From: Eurosta solidaginis | Taxonomy: Eukaryota; Arthropoda; Insecta; Diptera; Tephritidae | DNA length: 64,000 nucleotides | NCBI RefSeq assembly: GCF_040869045.1 | Contig: NC_090319.1 | Location: forward strand, 359,307,739 to 359,371,738 | Direction: 5' to 3' | Part shown: piece after piece, positions 12,660 to 24,619 of the stretch | Layout: each line of letters starts with the position of its first letter | Numbering within the stretch: position 1 is the first letter of the stretch | Translations under genes and position numbers: made by a program | The notes under the pieces: generated by a model | Told to the model about the DNA's origin: nothing | The model's database searches: none | The model's input: only the letters and a program-made list of their open reading frames with translations

Positions 12660-13819
12660 AAAATAGGGGCAACCAGTTTACAAATACCCAATAAATAATG
12701 AACTACACAATTTCTTAGAACAGTTTTTTTAATATTATGATGGATTTGGTAACTATGCCATGATCTATTATTGTGGCTTATGAAAAGTACGGCCACCAAG
12801 GGATCATACACTTTCGTAAACCTATAAACATACGAAACATTAATTAATTTAAAATACATCGATTTACGTAAAACTTTCATTAGTAAATACGGGAGGGTGC
12901 CATAACGAAATGTACTCATTGAGCATGTTAACTTATTCATTCCGTATGTTCGGAACATTCGTCTCTATTTAAGAATTTGTGGAATCGTTTTATATTTCGA
13001 ATATTATGTATGTTCGAATTTGGAGTATTCGGACCTCGTAGTCAAACGAATGTGTTCCAAATATTCCAATTAATTCTAGCACAAAAGCTTAACTTTTCTG
13101 TCAAAGTCGAGGGCAGAATATAAAGTTCTAAGACAATAAGCAATATTTTTTTTTATTTTTTGTCAGTTTATTGATGCTGATGAGTAGAGTATCACCCCAT
13201 GCCGGCTGCCAGTTGGAAATCGTCTTATCCCAAAATATTTCTCAAATATTTCCCGTTTCAGGATTTGTCACAAAAACGCTCTATATCAGAATTAGGTTGA
13301 AGAAGAATGCTTTTCATTAACTCCCTCTTATATCAAAATGCCTTGAACTTATGCTTTCAGAAACAAATTTTTAAATAGGTTATTTTTAAATAAAATTCTA
13401 ACCTACGACATTCTTCAAACAAATTATGAAAGAATGACCAAGCCAACATAACGCTTTATCGATTCACGAAATATTTAGTACAACATGAATTATTTCCCCC
13501 ATAACCTGTTGGCTATTACAAATTTATCATAACTACTAATATACTTCTATAGGTATTTTCCTACTACAATTTTCGCTGAAGGGGATTGAATTATTCCGCG
13601 TTTTCCTTACTTCGTAAAAGCAACCCGTCCAATTTTTTTATTTTGTGAATATCAAAGCTATGCCATCATTTGAGAACAAACCTCTAGTAATTACTTCATG
13701 CATGAATAAGAAATTCTCGTGAATTGTCCACTGATTTTGTAAACTAGAGCAATAATCCTAAATCCTAAATAAGGTGCATAGAAAACTTTGTAAACCAAAA
13801 TTCTTTCAGTTTTAATTGA
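12660..13819. other. No gene seen
   Basis: AT-rich, apparently unique sequence. A 115-codon minus frame at 12611-12958 overlaps the end of the DINE copy and does not look like a protein family. Confidence 0.4.
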
Positions 13820-14560
13820 GCTATGCTCGTTCGTCCATTAATACAAGAATTTGAGTGCAAATTGTGATATGTTTAGGAGATTTGGTATACCTGAATATCA
13901 GAAAAGGTTGGGATTAATGGCGGGTGAAGGGGAGCAATATATATTGTGACGAATATTACCATCTCTAAGGTTATTAAATAAAGGCACAACAACAGAGACG
14001 TTAAGCAAGCTACATAAACACATTAATCGTCATTTACCCACATACATACAAGGCAACGAAGAGATAACTCACATACAGATGTAGTGATCGGTGGAAGTAT
14101 TACTCACATATACATACGTATATGGCTATGCGAGAGGCTATAAACGTGTATCTATATTTTATAGCTGGTAACCAAGTAGAAAATTCTAGCAGAAGAAACG
14201 TTTAGCCAATTGGGTACAGAGTATAAAAACAGCGAAAGCTGAGTAATCTGAATAAGTTTGATTTAAGCACGTTATTAGTTGCGAAGTGAAGTTTAATTGC
14301 GAAGTGCTCCTAAAGTAATCTAATAAAGACCATTTTGTAATACAGAATATTGGAGTGTTTTATTCAACAGTTTAGCGATACGAGTAAGCAGAAGGTTGCA
14401 AATACGCGGAATTTTTCTAAAATCGTTACAATATATAGATCTTCATGCGTTAATGCATTACCAAAGACCGATAAAATGATAAACTTGATATGTGGGCGTG
14501 GCCGGCCCCATTCTAACTGATATCTCTATGATGCTATTAACGCTGTAAATCAAGCAAAAA
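13820..14560 (+). mobile_element. Degraded DINE-like element split by a solo LTR
   Basis: Flanks of the LTR at 13945-14430 keep weak DINE phrases: CGTTCGTCC and a TTTGGTATACCT-like segment before it, and CATTACCAAAGACCGATAAA and GTGGGCGTGG after it (about 14455-14507). Order and spacing match the family, but identity is low. Confidence 0.45.
13945..14430 (+). mobile_element. Solo LTR of a gypsy-type element
   Basis: A 486-bp segment begins TGTGACGAATATTA and ends TCGTTACA, bounded by a 4-bp duplication ATAT (13941-13944 and 14431-14434). It has a TATA-like GTATAAAAAC near 14221 and an AATAAA signal near 14322, in plus orientation. No internal coding region is present. The termini resemble those of the full element at 40473-46806 (TGTTACGAATATTA on its coding strand), so it is a relative rather than the same family. 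Confidence 0.82.
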
Positions 14561-14852
14561 TCGACCAATCTCAACGAAATTTTGTTAAAGCATTGTTTTT
14601 GTGACAATAAGTTATGACAACGTATTTGACATTTAGCTCTTCTTTCGCAAAGCAATAAGGTGTACAATTTTTTTAAATGATTGCTGGAACGTTTGTTGCT
14701 CGTTCTTAACTAAATTTTGCTTGTGGGCTTTTCGAGTTCGCATAAACTTATGTTCCCAGTTTCATTAAAAGCGCTGTATTTATAGTTTTGTCGACCTATT
14801 AGTTTAGGTGACGTGCCCAGTTTTAATTATGTTTCCTTATTTGTAGCGTAGG

Positions 14853-15190
14853 GTGCGGTAATGGCAGAACATAATATGCACGTGTATATCGATGACTCCA
14901 AATTAACTAAAAGATTGGGTATGTTGTTTACTGTGTCGATCCAGAAATAAGTATATCCTATAGGTTGTCAGTTCACTGTAGCGTCTTTCAGGCTTAAATC
15001 GTAGCCGTGAAGAAAGAAACAGAAACTCTGTAGAAGCGTGGTTAAGCCACGGTTTCGTCAATATGTACATTGATAGTCAGGCGGTCATCAAGGCAGTAAT
15101 TTCAAGCAGTACTTCACCAAGAATTGTCCTGGAAAGCAAATAAGTATTGTAGAGACTAAACATCTGGAAATAATGAACAAATTTTTTTTT
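14853..15190 (+). pseudogene. LINE RNase H remnant
   Basis: Short conceptual pieces fit the RNase H domain of an I/LOA-type LINE: HVYIDDSKLTKR near 14880 (the first catalytic Asp region) and MYIDSQAVIKAV near 15064 (the YxDSxAAI motif). They lie in different frames with stops between, so the gene is dead. Reverse transcriptase upstream is not recognisable. Confidence 0.5.
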
Positions 15191-15282
15191 TAAGCGCATA
15201 AGCCTTTCTGTTTAATTTCGTTTGGAGATGAACGCACAGCACTACGAAATGCGCTTATAAAACACTGGTAGCATATTTAAAA

Positions 15283-17082
15283 CAAGTAAGGAAGGCTAAA
15301 TTTCGGGTGTAACCGAACATTACATACTCAGTTGAGAGCTATGGAGACAAAATCAGGGAAAATCACCTCGTAGTAAAATGAACCTAGGGTAACCCTGGAA
15401 TGTGTTTGTATGACATGTGTATAAAATGGAAGGTATTAAAGAGTATTTTAAGAGGGAGTGGGCCATAGTTCTATAGATAGACGCCATTTAGGGATATATC
15501 CATAACGGTGGACCAGGGATGACTCTAGAATTTGTTTGTACGACATGGGTATCAAATGAAAGTGTTATTGAGTCTTCTAAAAGGGAGCGGGCCCAAGTTC
15601 TATAGCAGGACGCCTTTTCGAGGTGGACCAGGGGTGACTCTAGAATTTGTTTGTACGATATGGGTATCAAATGAAAGGTGTTAATGAGGGTTTTGAAAGG
15701 GAGTAGTTGTATATGTGAAGGAGTTTTCGAGATATCGACCAAAATGTGGAACAGGGTGACCCAGAACATCATCTGTCGGGTACCGCCAATTTATTTATAT
15801 ATGTAATACCACGAAGAGTTATCCTTCCGAGATTCCAAGGGCTTTTGATATCGCCCTGCAAAACTTTTTCATTTTCTTCTACTTAATATGGTAGGTGTCA
15901 CACATCCATTTTACAAAGTTTTTTTCTAAAGTTATATTTTGCGTCAAAAGACCAATCCAATTACCACGCTTAATCCCTTTTTTCGTATTTGGTATAGAAT
16001 TATGGCATTTTTTTTATTTTTAGTAATTTTCGATATCGAAAAAGTGGGCGTGGTCATAGTCGGATTTCAGCCATTTTTTACACCATTATAAAGTGAGTTC
16101 AAATATGTACGTGAACTGAGTTTAGTAAAGATATATCGATTTTTGCTCAAGTTATCGTGTTAACGGCCGAGCCGAAGGACAGACGGTCGACTGTGTATAA
16201 AAACTGGGCGTGGCTTTAACCGATTTCACCCTTTTTCACAGAAAACAGTTATCGTCCTAGAATCTATACCCCTACCAAATTTCACAAGAATTGGTAATGT
16301 TTTGTTCGACATATGGCATTAAAAGTATCCTAGGCAAATTAAATAAAAAAGGGCGGAGCCACGCCCATTTTGAAAATTTCTCTTATTTTTGTATTTTGTT
16401 GCACCATATCATTACCGGAGTTGAATGTTGACATAATTTACTTATATACTGTAAAGATATTAACTTTTCTTTTAAAATTTGACTTTAAAAAATTTGTTTT
16501 TAAAAAGTGGGCGTGATCGTTCTTCGATTTTGCTATTTTTTATTAAGCATACATATAGTAATAAGAATAACGTTCCTGCCAAATTTCATCATGACATCTT
16601 CAACGACTGCCAAATTACAGCTTGCAAAACTTCTATATTACCTTCTTTTAAAAGTGGGCGGTGCCACGCCCATTGTCCAAAATTTTACTAGTTTTCTATT
16701 CTGCGTCACAAGTTCAACTCATCTACCAAGTTTCATCGCTTTATCTATATTTGGTAATGAATTATCGCACTTTTTCGATTTTTCGAAATTTTCGATATCG
16801 AAAAAGTGGGCGTGGTTACAGTCCGATATCGTTCAATAGTGATCTGAGATGAGAGCCCAAGAACCTACATACCAAATTTCATCAAGTTACCTCAAAATTT
16901 ACTCAAGTTATCGTGCTAACGGACGGACGGACGGACGGACGGACGGACATGGCTCAATAGAATTTTTTTTCGATACTGATGATTTTGATATATGGAAGTC
17001 TATATCTATCTCGATCCCTTTACAACCAACCGTTATCCAATCAAAGTTAATATACTCTGTGAGCTCTGCTCAACTGAGTATA
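15283..17082 (-). mobile_element. DINE-1/Helentron-like element, copy 4
   Basis: A well-preserved inverse copy. It starts CAAGTAAGGAAGGCTAAA with the terminal hairpin, has about four 130-bp-type units at 15370-15780, CGATATCG modules near 16030 and 16795, and a tandem GGAC tract at 16919-16947. It ends with the 5' palindromic terminus at 17082. Several short open frames run through it on the plus strand and recur in other copies only because the repeat is shared; none is protein-like. Confidence 0.8.
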
Positions 17083-17679
17083 AAAAGAAGAATAGACATT
17101 CAATACTTAAGGCATCACATCTAGTTGAATCAATCTCTTTTTATAAGCTGCAATTAAAATTCATTGTACTTATATCAGTATATTAGTTTGCACTGCAAAT
17201 AGCAGTTGGAACTGGGGCTTCATTTAAGCAGCATTTATTCAACTTCTTAGCTAAGTTTTTTTTCCATTTCACATTTCCCTATAGCTGCATATCTTTTCTA
17301 TTTATCTCTCAGCAGTCACAGCAAAGTTTCTTCAAATATTGTAATTTTGGATTCCCATGCCGTTAATTTGTGACACAACAATTCAACGGAAATTGTTAAA
17401 ACTTTCACTTATTTACTTATGTGTGTTGCATTTTTATTCACGTGCTTGTTGTTGCTGTAAAACCATTAGCCTTCAAGTGCAGTCGGTCATATCCGGAGTT
17501 GTATTCCTTTGGTCATTGCTGCAATGTCGTTTCTTCTTTAACAAACTTTTTTCCTCTCGCTGTGGTAATATTTTTTCTTTGATTTAATACTAATTTTCCG
17601 TCCCACCAAAAGTAAGAGTTAACAACAACTTTAGCTATAATTTCAGTTTTTCGTTAGTATATATTTGTTTTTGCCAAAT
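17083..17679. other. No gene seen
   Basis: AT-rich single-copy-looking sequence. The 76-codon frame at 17357-17587 has no recognisable domain. Confidence 0.4.
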
Positions 17680-17774
17680 CACTTCCGAGGGGCGATCTCG
17701 CTTTGAAAACCTTTTTTATAATTAAAAACTTTTTTCTACATTTTGGGTGTTACTTTGCCAGGGAGTAGAAACCA
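17680..17774 (-). mobile_element. SINE family A, partial
   Basis: It matches the region of the family A SINE around CCGAGGGGCGAtcTCGCTT and the ACTTTGCC motif that precedes the tRNA-like head. The head itself is cut off by the MITE-like element starting at 17775. Confidence 0.55.
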
Positions 17775-18123
17775 CCCTGCAAAAATCGTTGGATCATGTG
17801 GTCCACTGGAGTACTTACCATTATACTCCAATGTAATGCAGCAATGGACCAACTCATGTTTCTACACGAACACATTGTTAGCCGATCATTGCTCGTTTTT
17901 AACGATTGTAATCACTACACGATGTTTATTGGACTGTGTGTACTCCATGGATTATTCTGATGTAATGCGAAGCTGGAGTATATGGTCCAGTCCTAGGACA
18001 TCGCAATGTTAATTGGACCATATTTTTTGTATGAATTGTGATTAATTTTGGAGTACTCGGTTGGTCCATAGCGAGTACTCCATACATACATGCATGCATG
18101 GAGTACTCGCGAGTTTTGCAGGG
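17775..18123. mobile_element. MITE-like element with CCCTGCAAAA inverted ends
   Basis: The 349-bp segment starts CCCTGCAAAA and ends TTTTGCAGGG, a perfect 10-bp terminal inverted repeat. Inside, GGAGTACT/AGTACTCC and TGGTCCA/TGGACC words recur in both orientations, giving a foldable interior. There is no coding capacity. A clear target duplication is not visible, so the superfamily is open. Confidence 0.6.
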
Positions 18124-18159
18124 CAGGATCCTCGACATGCCAAGAAGGAAATTCGAAAT

Positions 18160-18780
18160 GTTTACGGTTGGTTGTACTGGCATAAAGGAATCGAGATAGA
18201 TATAGACCTCCCTACATCAAAATCACCAATATCAAAAGAAAATTTGATTAAGCCATGTCCCTCCGCTCGTCTATCCCTCCGCTAACACGAAAAGTTCAGC
18301 AAATATTGAGATATCTTGATCAAGAATAGATTCGTATAGAAAATGAGCGAAATCGGACAATAACCACGCCCACTTTTTCGATATCGAAAATTAAAAAAAA
18401 AAAACGGAAAAATATGATAACTCAAAAACGAATACCGCTAAGCTAATGAAATCGGGTAGGAAGGATAGGTCTTACGACGCAAAACATAAATTCCAAAAAA
18501 GTTTGGAAAATGGGCGTGAAGAAAATTTGAATTTGGAAGTTTAACAAGCCGTAAATCAATAGCCGTTAAAGATATTACATTGAAATCTTCAGAGACACTA
18601 TTCTTGCTAAATTATTTAGACTGAGCGAAGATAATCAAAATCGGTTAAAGACCCGCCCACCTTTCCTAAATACAATTTGCAATAACTCTATGTTATATAA
18701 CTACATTTGACTGATATTCCACCAACAAAAGCGTTTCTATTGTACAGCTGGATATGTAATGTTCGATTTCACCCGAAATA
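18160..18780 (+). mobile_element. Divergent short DINE-like element
   Basis: It carries the family order of ATCGAGATAGATATAG, AGCCATGTCCCTCCG, CCACGCCCACTTTTTCGATATCG and a terminal ATGTAATGTTCGATTTCACCCGAA, but lacks the 130-bp units and differs at many positions. It may be a separate subfamily about 600 bp long. Confidence 0.6.
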
Positions 18781-19439
18781 GATAACATTTATTTTACGTT
18801 GGATAGAGAAGAATGTTTGCGTTGCCACATTCATATATACAGGGAAATATATTCCATTAACTTATTGATTTATAGAAATTCAAAAAAGCCGATTTCGGTT
18901 AAAGAAAATCTGCCTCCTAATTATTTGCAGGAAATGGCCATTACTTACATGATTTTTTGAAGGTGACGAAAAGCACAAAAGCGCAAGGCACAAAAAGATA
19001 CTTTAGAATTATCGGAATAAGGTGCTTATAATTTTCAATTTCATCTCTTGTATAATGGTCTATAAGATGACAGTTGCTTTTAATGTATAGAAAGTAAACC
19101 ACTCTAATGTCAAATTCATTCAATTGCTTCACGTTCATTTATTCATGTGAATATACCTTTTTTTTAAGTTATTTATTATTTATCAGGCGTTCAATTAGCT
19201 GATGGTATGGCACAATTTTAAAGCTGTTAAGTCAGAGTTTGTGGTATTTAATTTTATTATATTACCTAAATTCTAAGTGTTAACTCAATTTGTCGCTCAA
19301 AATCAACAAAAAAGTTAAATGCATAAATAATGAAAAATAAATCAATGGCATTCAAAATATAATCAAAACGTTCAACAATTAACAATTCAATTAGCAATTA
19401 AAATTATATACAATATAAAGAAAAGAATATACATAGTAT
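18781..19439. other. No gene; small transposon scrap
   Basis: The stretch at about 18793-18830 (TTGGATAGAG.AGAAT, then GCCACATTC) resembles 26412-26444 inside the Tc1-type relic, so a fragment of the same transposon lies here. The rest is unrecognised AT-rich sequence. Confidence 0.4.
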
Positions 19440-19727
19440 ATATATACAAAATAGCAGACCCTGCAGACGTCGTTCTGCCCTAAATTTGGCCTATCTGCAT
19501 ACATTTTAATGAGATTTTACCATCTATCTCGGTCCTCCCCCACCCCTCTTCACTTTTTCCTGATCCTTTTATTCACTCCCCCCTCCGTATTTTTCGCTTT
19601 ACCTATCTTCATATTCGTCTCATTCTATTTCTTTCTCAGTCTCCTTCTCTCTCTTCTCTTCTCTCACGTTCTTCTCATTCTTCTTCATCCCTTATTGCCT
19701 GTCACAGAGGGTGATATGTATTTTGTT

Positions 19728-19805
19728 TCCAGTCCCAGTCCCAGTCGCACTCCGAGTCTCAGTCCCAGTCCTAGTCCTAATGCCACTCCCAGTCCGTGTC
19801 TGGTC
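19728..19805 (+). repeat. Imperfect CCCAGT hexamer repeat
   Basis: Tandem variants of AGTCCC (with CGCACT, CGAGTC and CTAGTC substitutions) over about 78 bp. Confidence 0.7.
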
Positions 19806-19994
19806 TACTTCCCAGAAAAAAGGGTCGTAAATACCAATATAGGCAAATTTATATTCCAAATGTGGGTATTATTAATTCATGTCTCTATTTCGGCTTCGCA
19901 TGCATATTTATCAGTTTTCCAGGTTGATGCGACTAAATCGAATATCACAATGAAAGTTACTTTAGAGCTCTCAGCAACAGCTTTCATTTCATAT

Positions 19995-20695
19995 TGTAAC
20001 GAATTTACTTGCAAATCCTCTTATTTGCAATCCTCTGCTAAGTTCGAATCACTAAACTGTTGAATAAATAACTCCAATATTGAATGATGGAAAATGGCCT
20101 TTATTAAAGTACTTCACAATAACACTTATACTTTGCTACTCGCTGGCTTAATAACCAAACTGATTGATAACTCAAACGAAACTCTACTATTGGCCACCAG
20201 ATCGCGTGCTTAATCAAACTGATTGATAGCTCAACTCAAACTGAATTACTTCTTACTCGTCTGCCCCGCTTTTATAGTTTACGCTGCAAACTTCTAGGCC
20301 CTTCGATTTCCAGAACTTACTAGTTATTTTCGCTACAAAATCGCCAGCCACAACTACGTGCACAAATTATTGCTCTCTCTTGTGCCAACTCAGATAAGAT
20401 ATATGCATGTGTCTGTGCATTGCCGCTCCGCTGCTCGTATACGTACATATGTGTAGACGCATTATTTATTCGTTTATGTAGATACATAATGATTGAATTA
20501 TTGATGTGAATGTTTGTAGTTTACAGTCTCTCGCGCATACATAGGCGCATAAGTAAATGCATCTGTGTGTGACATCTCTTTCGGCTGCTTTATATATGTG
20601 TATACATGATTTGATTATTGACGTAAATACTGCTTGGCATGGCCTTAGCATCGCCTTAGTGATGGTACAGCTCAGCGATTCCAATATCCGTGACA
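19995..20695 (-). mobile_element. Solo LTR, same family as the 40-47 kb element
   Basis: The 701-bp segment begins TGTAACGAATTTACTTGC and ends ATATCCGTGACA, bounded by ATAT at 19991-19994 and 20696-20699. It aligns along its length with the LTRs at 40473 and 46141, including GAATAAATAACTCCAATATT and CTTTTATAGTTTACGCTGC (the TATA box read on the minus strand), but with many substitutions, so it is an older insertion. No internal sequence remains, as expected after LTR-LTR recombination. Confidence 0.88.
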
Positions 20696-20960
20696 ATATG
20701 CATATTACCCACACATTGTAGGGGTATCTGGGTTCACGTTTTGGCCTATATCTTGAGACCCTAGTCACCAAGCGGTATAATATAACTCTGTATTAAAGCA
20801 GCTTTAACAGCTTTCATTTGATATCCATATTATATAAACAGATTCTAGGGGTACCCGGGTCCACGTTTGAACAAAATCGACCGACGCATCTCTTTCAACT
20901 AACACACATTTTAGCCTTTCCTTTTATATATATAGATTTTTATTTTTCACACTTCACTAT

Positions 20961-22189
20961 AATATTAAAACGAAATGCAGATATTCGTTGCTGTTAAAAC
21001 TGCACATGGAACAACTAAAGACTCTCCTGAGTTAAAAATTATGTCTTAGTACTTCTAAATCGCGGGCCCCCTCAGAAACCCCGGGTCCGGTGGTAATTTT
21101 CCCATTCCCTCCCCCTGCTATGCTATATTTGTTATCATTCGCTATAATATTTTTTACTGATAAGCACGCTTAAGCAATTACACGGAAGTATATCCGCACC
21201 TGAAAATATGAGTGCCGGTGCGTATACGTAACATATAAAAAATATGCAATAAAATAATATTGCGACAATAAACTGAGATACAACCTATCCTATATTTCAA
21301 GTTAGATCAAACTACATACGGGGTTCGAAACAAATTCAAAATCGGTTAAGTAGTTTAGCAGTCCATCGCAGACAAACAATGTGACACGTGATTTTTATAT
21401 ATAAATATAGACAGTTTTTTTATAGGTAGATAAACGTGAGTATGGCTTACAAGTTGGTAAATAAGAGCTTCACGTGAGTCCATACTCTTTATGTTAAATT
21501 AAATTTATTTTTTGTTTTCTGCGCGGATATTTGTATTTGCGTTCTTCCCTACAGCTAATCAGTCCAAGTAATGTTAGTTATAGAAGAAGAAATATTCAAT
21601 TGGCTTACATGCTTCTTTTCAGATAAATCGGACTTCTTTCTTGCATTCAGTTTTTCATTGCAAAGCTAACTTTCACTGGTTGATCGGCTGAAGTGTTGTA
21701 CTTGCTGTACGTACATACATGTATGTTCCATGCGCACCATACGATTTATATACCTATTACAATGATCAGAATAACAAAAAAGTATCAAAAGAATAAAGAA
21801 ACCAAAAGAATTCACTGAACGACTGAGTTCGACTGAATGCATTTGCAGATTGAATGAATGGGCATTTTGTTGGTATGGAAAAGTTACTATTCAGATAAGG
21901 TGCAAGTGCTTCTAAAACATGTATAAAGAGTACATGTTCTATTACCACAAGTATGTCTGCAATAGATTTGCCAAAAAAAAAAAAACAAGTCACGTAGCAA
22001 ACTATTTAAGTGAAATTGAAAAGGTAAGGTCATTCGAGAGTTTCTGCTCTTAGTTTTCTTGGAATTATTTTGGTCGGCAGTCTATCAGCTTTACATTTTC
22101 AATCAGTTATAGTTATCAAGGTTCTTTAATTTTTTTTATATATTTTTTTAAATATTTTATGCTAAAAGTTAAAACTGCTTAATGTGACA
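20961..22189. other. No gene; one dispersed-repeat tail
   Basis: Around 21330-21420 the phrase AAATCGGTTAAGTAG, then a GACAAACA.TGTGACACG stretch and an AT-rich end, resembles the conserved 3' end of a widespread insect retroelement. I cannot name it. The rest is unrecognised. Confidence 0.35.
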
Positions 22190-22805
22190 GTTCCCAGTTC
22201 CTCCTGAAAGCTCTTCTACAGGTGTAGTGTGGTGCCAGAGCTTTCTTTGATCTCAACTCAAGTTTGCTTTTACAGCCTAATTTGGAGGCGAGTATCATAC
22301 CGAGACATTTGGCAACAGAGGGAAGATTAATCGTTGCGCCGTTTTGCCCCGGTTAGTTAACTATGGGAATTTTTGCTTTTGCTGTGAACAGGATAAGCTT
22401 CATTTTGTTGGCTTTGTCCTGCTAATTGCGAAGTGCCGCAAAGTGCCGTATCCACGAGCTTAATAATCGTTGGGAAGAATCACTAAGTAGTCGGCATATG
22501 CGTTTACTCTCTCTCCTTCTGTCATAAGGATTTCTAAAATTTGATTAATTTCCAGTACCCAAAGAAGGGGCGATAACACGCCACCTTTAGGTATGCCTCT
22601 GGTCGCCTTTTAACTAAATGCGATCAGGTATGCGTTGACGACCTTAACCTTCAGGACAGAATTGATCCATTCTACTCCATTTAAACGTTGTTGAACGCAC
22701 CCCCAATACCTGTAAAGACTGCCAAGGTGTATTCTTTGCAGTTCAATAATTTCTAAATGGCGCTGACTACCGCGTGAAGGGCGCTTTCAACTGATTTGCT
22801 TCTCC
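22190..22805 (-). pseudogene. LINE reverse transcriptase remnant (I/LOA-like)
   Basis: Read on the minus strand, conceptual pieces follow the order of a non-LTR reverse transcriptase: a SVESALHAV-like helix near 22790, a decayed FLDI.GAF region, TRGIPKGGVLSPLLW near 22570-22620 (the P.GGV.SP motif) and a NAYAD residue of the YADD box near 22495. In-frame stops occur between and inside these motifs, so it is inactive. The gene order and motif spelling resemble the reverse transcriptase at 29660-30260. Confidence 0.65.
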
Positions 22806-22915
22806 CATGTGGACGGCTATATCTAACTCGATTTCCTTACGCCATTACGTAAAATCGTTATTCAATCAATGCAATAATACCCTTGTGTACAAGTACCTTG
22901 GTATAAGAAAGAAAA
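22806..22915 (-). mobile_element. Short DINE-like fragment
   Basis: GGCTATATCTAACTCGATTTCC and the CGTTATTCAATCAAtG phrase resemble the inverse of the DINE 5' region. About 110 bp, strongly diverged. Confidence 0.35.
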
Positions 22916-22984
22916 TTCATCAACTATGTGTGATGTGATAAATATGAAAATCAGAAAAATTATTATTTGTAGTCTTTTAAAACG

Positions 22985-23243
22985 ACGGTATGGCGTCCAC
23001 CGTAGTATGGCGACAACGTGGTCCATCTACCAGAACGAGGATCCTGAATACAACTCCTGGGCAAAGTAACATCAAAAATTTCGAAAAAGTTTTTTCAATT
23101 AGAAAAAGTTTCTGTAATCAGGCTCGCCCCTCCGAAGTGATTTGCGAACTCTGCGAGTTTATTGCTGCCATCAAAAGCTTTTCACTGAAAATTCATCTGT
23201 CTGGAATATGCCGTACAGAGTCAGCATTTATAGGAAAAATTAA
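22985..23243 (+). mobile_element. SINE family A, diverged copy
   Basis: It has the head (CCTGGGCAAAGTAACATCAA), the body word TCGCCCCTCCG, and GCTTTTCACTGAAAAtTCATCTG in family order. The A box region is degenerate. Its end abuts DINE copy 7 at 23244, so the DINE probably inserted at or replaced the SINE tail. Confidence 0.65.
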
Positions 23244-24619
23244 CAAGTAAGGAAGGCTAAGTTCGGGTGTAACCGAATATTACATACTCAGCTGAGAGCT
23301 TTGGAAACAAAATAAGGGAAAATCACCAATTAGCAAAATTAACCTAGGGTAACGCTGGAATTTGTTTGTATGACATTGGTTTCAAATGGAAGGTATTAAA
23401 GAGTATTTTAAAAGGGAGTGGACCATAGTACTATATTTGGACGCATTTCAGGATATCGCCATAAAGGTGGACCAGGGGTGACTCTAGAATGTGTTTGTAC
23501 GATATGTGTATCAAATTAAAGGTATTAATGAGGGTTTTAAAAGGGAGTGGCCCTTAGGAGTTTTCGAGATATCGACCAAATGTGGACCAGGGTGACCCAG
23601 AATATCATCTGTCGGGTACCACTAATTTATTTATATATGTAATACGAGGAACAGTATTCCTGCCAAGATTTCAAGGGCGTTTGATTTCGCCCTGCAGAAC
23701 TTTTGTCATTTTCTTCTACTTACTATGGTAGGTGTCACACCCATTTCACACAGTTTTTTCTAAAGTTATATTTTGCGTCAATAAACCAATCCAATTACCA
23801 TGTTTCATCTCTTTTTTCATATTTGGTATAGAATTATGGCATTTTTTTTTATTTTTCGTAATTTTCGATATCGAAAAAGAGGGCGTGGCCATAGTCGGAT
23901 TTCGGCTATTTTTTATACCAAGATAAAGTGAGTTCGGATAAGTACGTGAACTAAGTTTAGTAAACAATTTGTGTTGTTATATTGGCCTACTGATTGGTAA
24001 GGTCGCGGGTTCGAATCGAGCTCAAGGCCAAACAATAATTTTTTATCATTATTATTGTTAAGATACATTTTTTCTTAATTGAAAAAATTTGCCATCAAAC
24101 AAGTTCAATTTTCACATCCATTCTGCAACAGATGTCGCAGTGTTGTGAATATCAATTGGCACGAACCAGAATAGAAGTAGGATTAATGAAGACAAACAAA
24201 AAACCGCTGTGATGGATGAATGGTTATATGGTTATTGAGCTCGATTCGAACCAGCGATCTTAAGTTTAGTAAAGATATGTCGATTTTTGCTCAAGTTATC
24301 GTGATAACGGCCGAGCGGAAGGACAGACGGACGATTGTGTATAAAAACTGGGTGTGGCTTCAACCGATTTCGCCCATTTTCACAGAAAACAGTTAGCGTC
24401 ATAAAATCTGTGCCCCTACCAAGTTTCAAAAGGATTGTTAAATTTGTATTCGATTTATGGCATTAAAAGTATTCTAGACAAATTAAATGAAAAAGGGCGG
24501 AGCCCCGCCCATTTTGAAATTTTCTTTTAGTTTTGTATTCTGTTGCACCATATCATTACTGGAGTATAATGTTGACATAATTTATTTATATACTGTAAAG
24601 ATATTCAATTTTTTGTTAA
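23244..24619 (-). mobile_element. DINE-1/Helentron-like element, copy 7 (5' truncated)
   Basis: It starts CAAGTAAGGAAGGCTAAG with the terminal hairpin and ACTCAGCTGAG, contains about two 130-bp-type units (23350-23620), and runs to the GTAAAGATATTCAATT phrase, where family similarity stops. The usual GTCC tract and palindromic 5' end are missing. A tRNA-headed SINE (23965-24260) is inserted with 13-bp duplications. Confidence 0.75.
23965..24260 (+). mobile_element. tRNA-headed SINE with inverted ends (family B)
   Basis: A perfect 13-bp target duplication (TAAGTTTAGTAAA) lies at 23952-23964 and 24261-24273. The left end has a Pol III A box (TGGCCTACTGATTGG, 23983-23997) and B box (GGTTCGAATCG, 24008-24018), then GAGCTCAAGGCC. 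The right end carries the same B-box region inverted (GAGCTCGATTCGAACC at about 24237-24252). The 296-bp element is thus a SINE with tRNA-like sequence at both ends in opposite orientation, as in 48966-49326. Confidence 0.8.

Larger units (their letters stand above)
19440..20960 (+). repeat. Unclassified dispersed repeat split by a solo LTR
   Basis: Sequence on both sides of the solo LTR (19995-20695) appears to be one older element. It holds a pyrimidine-rich section, a CCCAGT-type hexamer run (19728-19805) and, right of the LTR, two units related to the 130-bp unit of the DINE family (TTTCATTTGATATCCATATT then ACCCGGGTCCACG near 20815-20870). The 184-codon frame at 19509-20063 is a low-complexity by-product that runs into the LTR. 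Confidence 0.4.

Noticed and set aside
15488..15772. 94-codon minus frame, with similar frames in other DINE copies
   Set aside because: The recurring peptides (for example HLIPISYK..LESPLVHL) reflect the shared 130-bp repeat, whose length is not a multiple of three; no conserved frame across units.
19509..20063. 184-codon plus frame, hydrophobic start
   Set aside because: It comes from a pyrimidine-rich stretch and CCCAGT repeats and runs into the solo LTR; not a plausible membrane protein.
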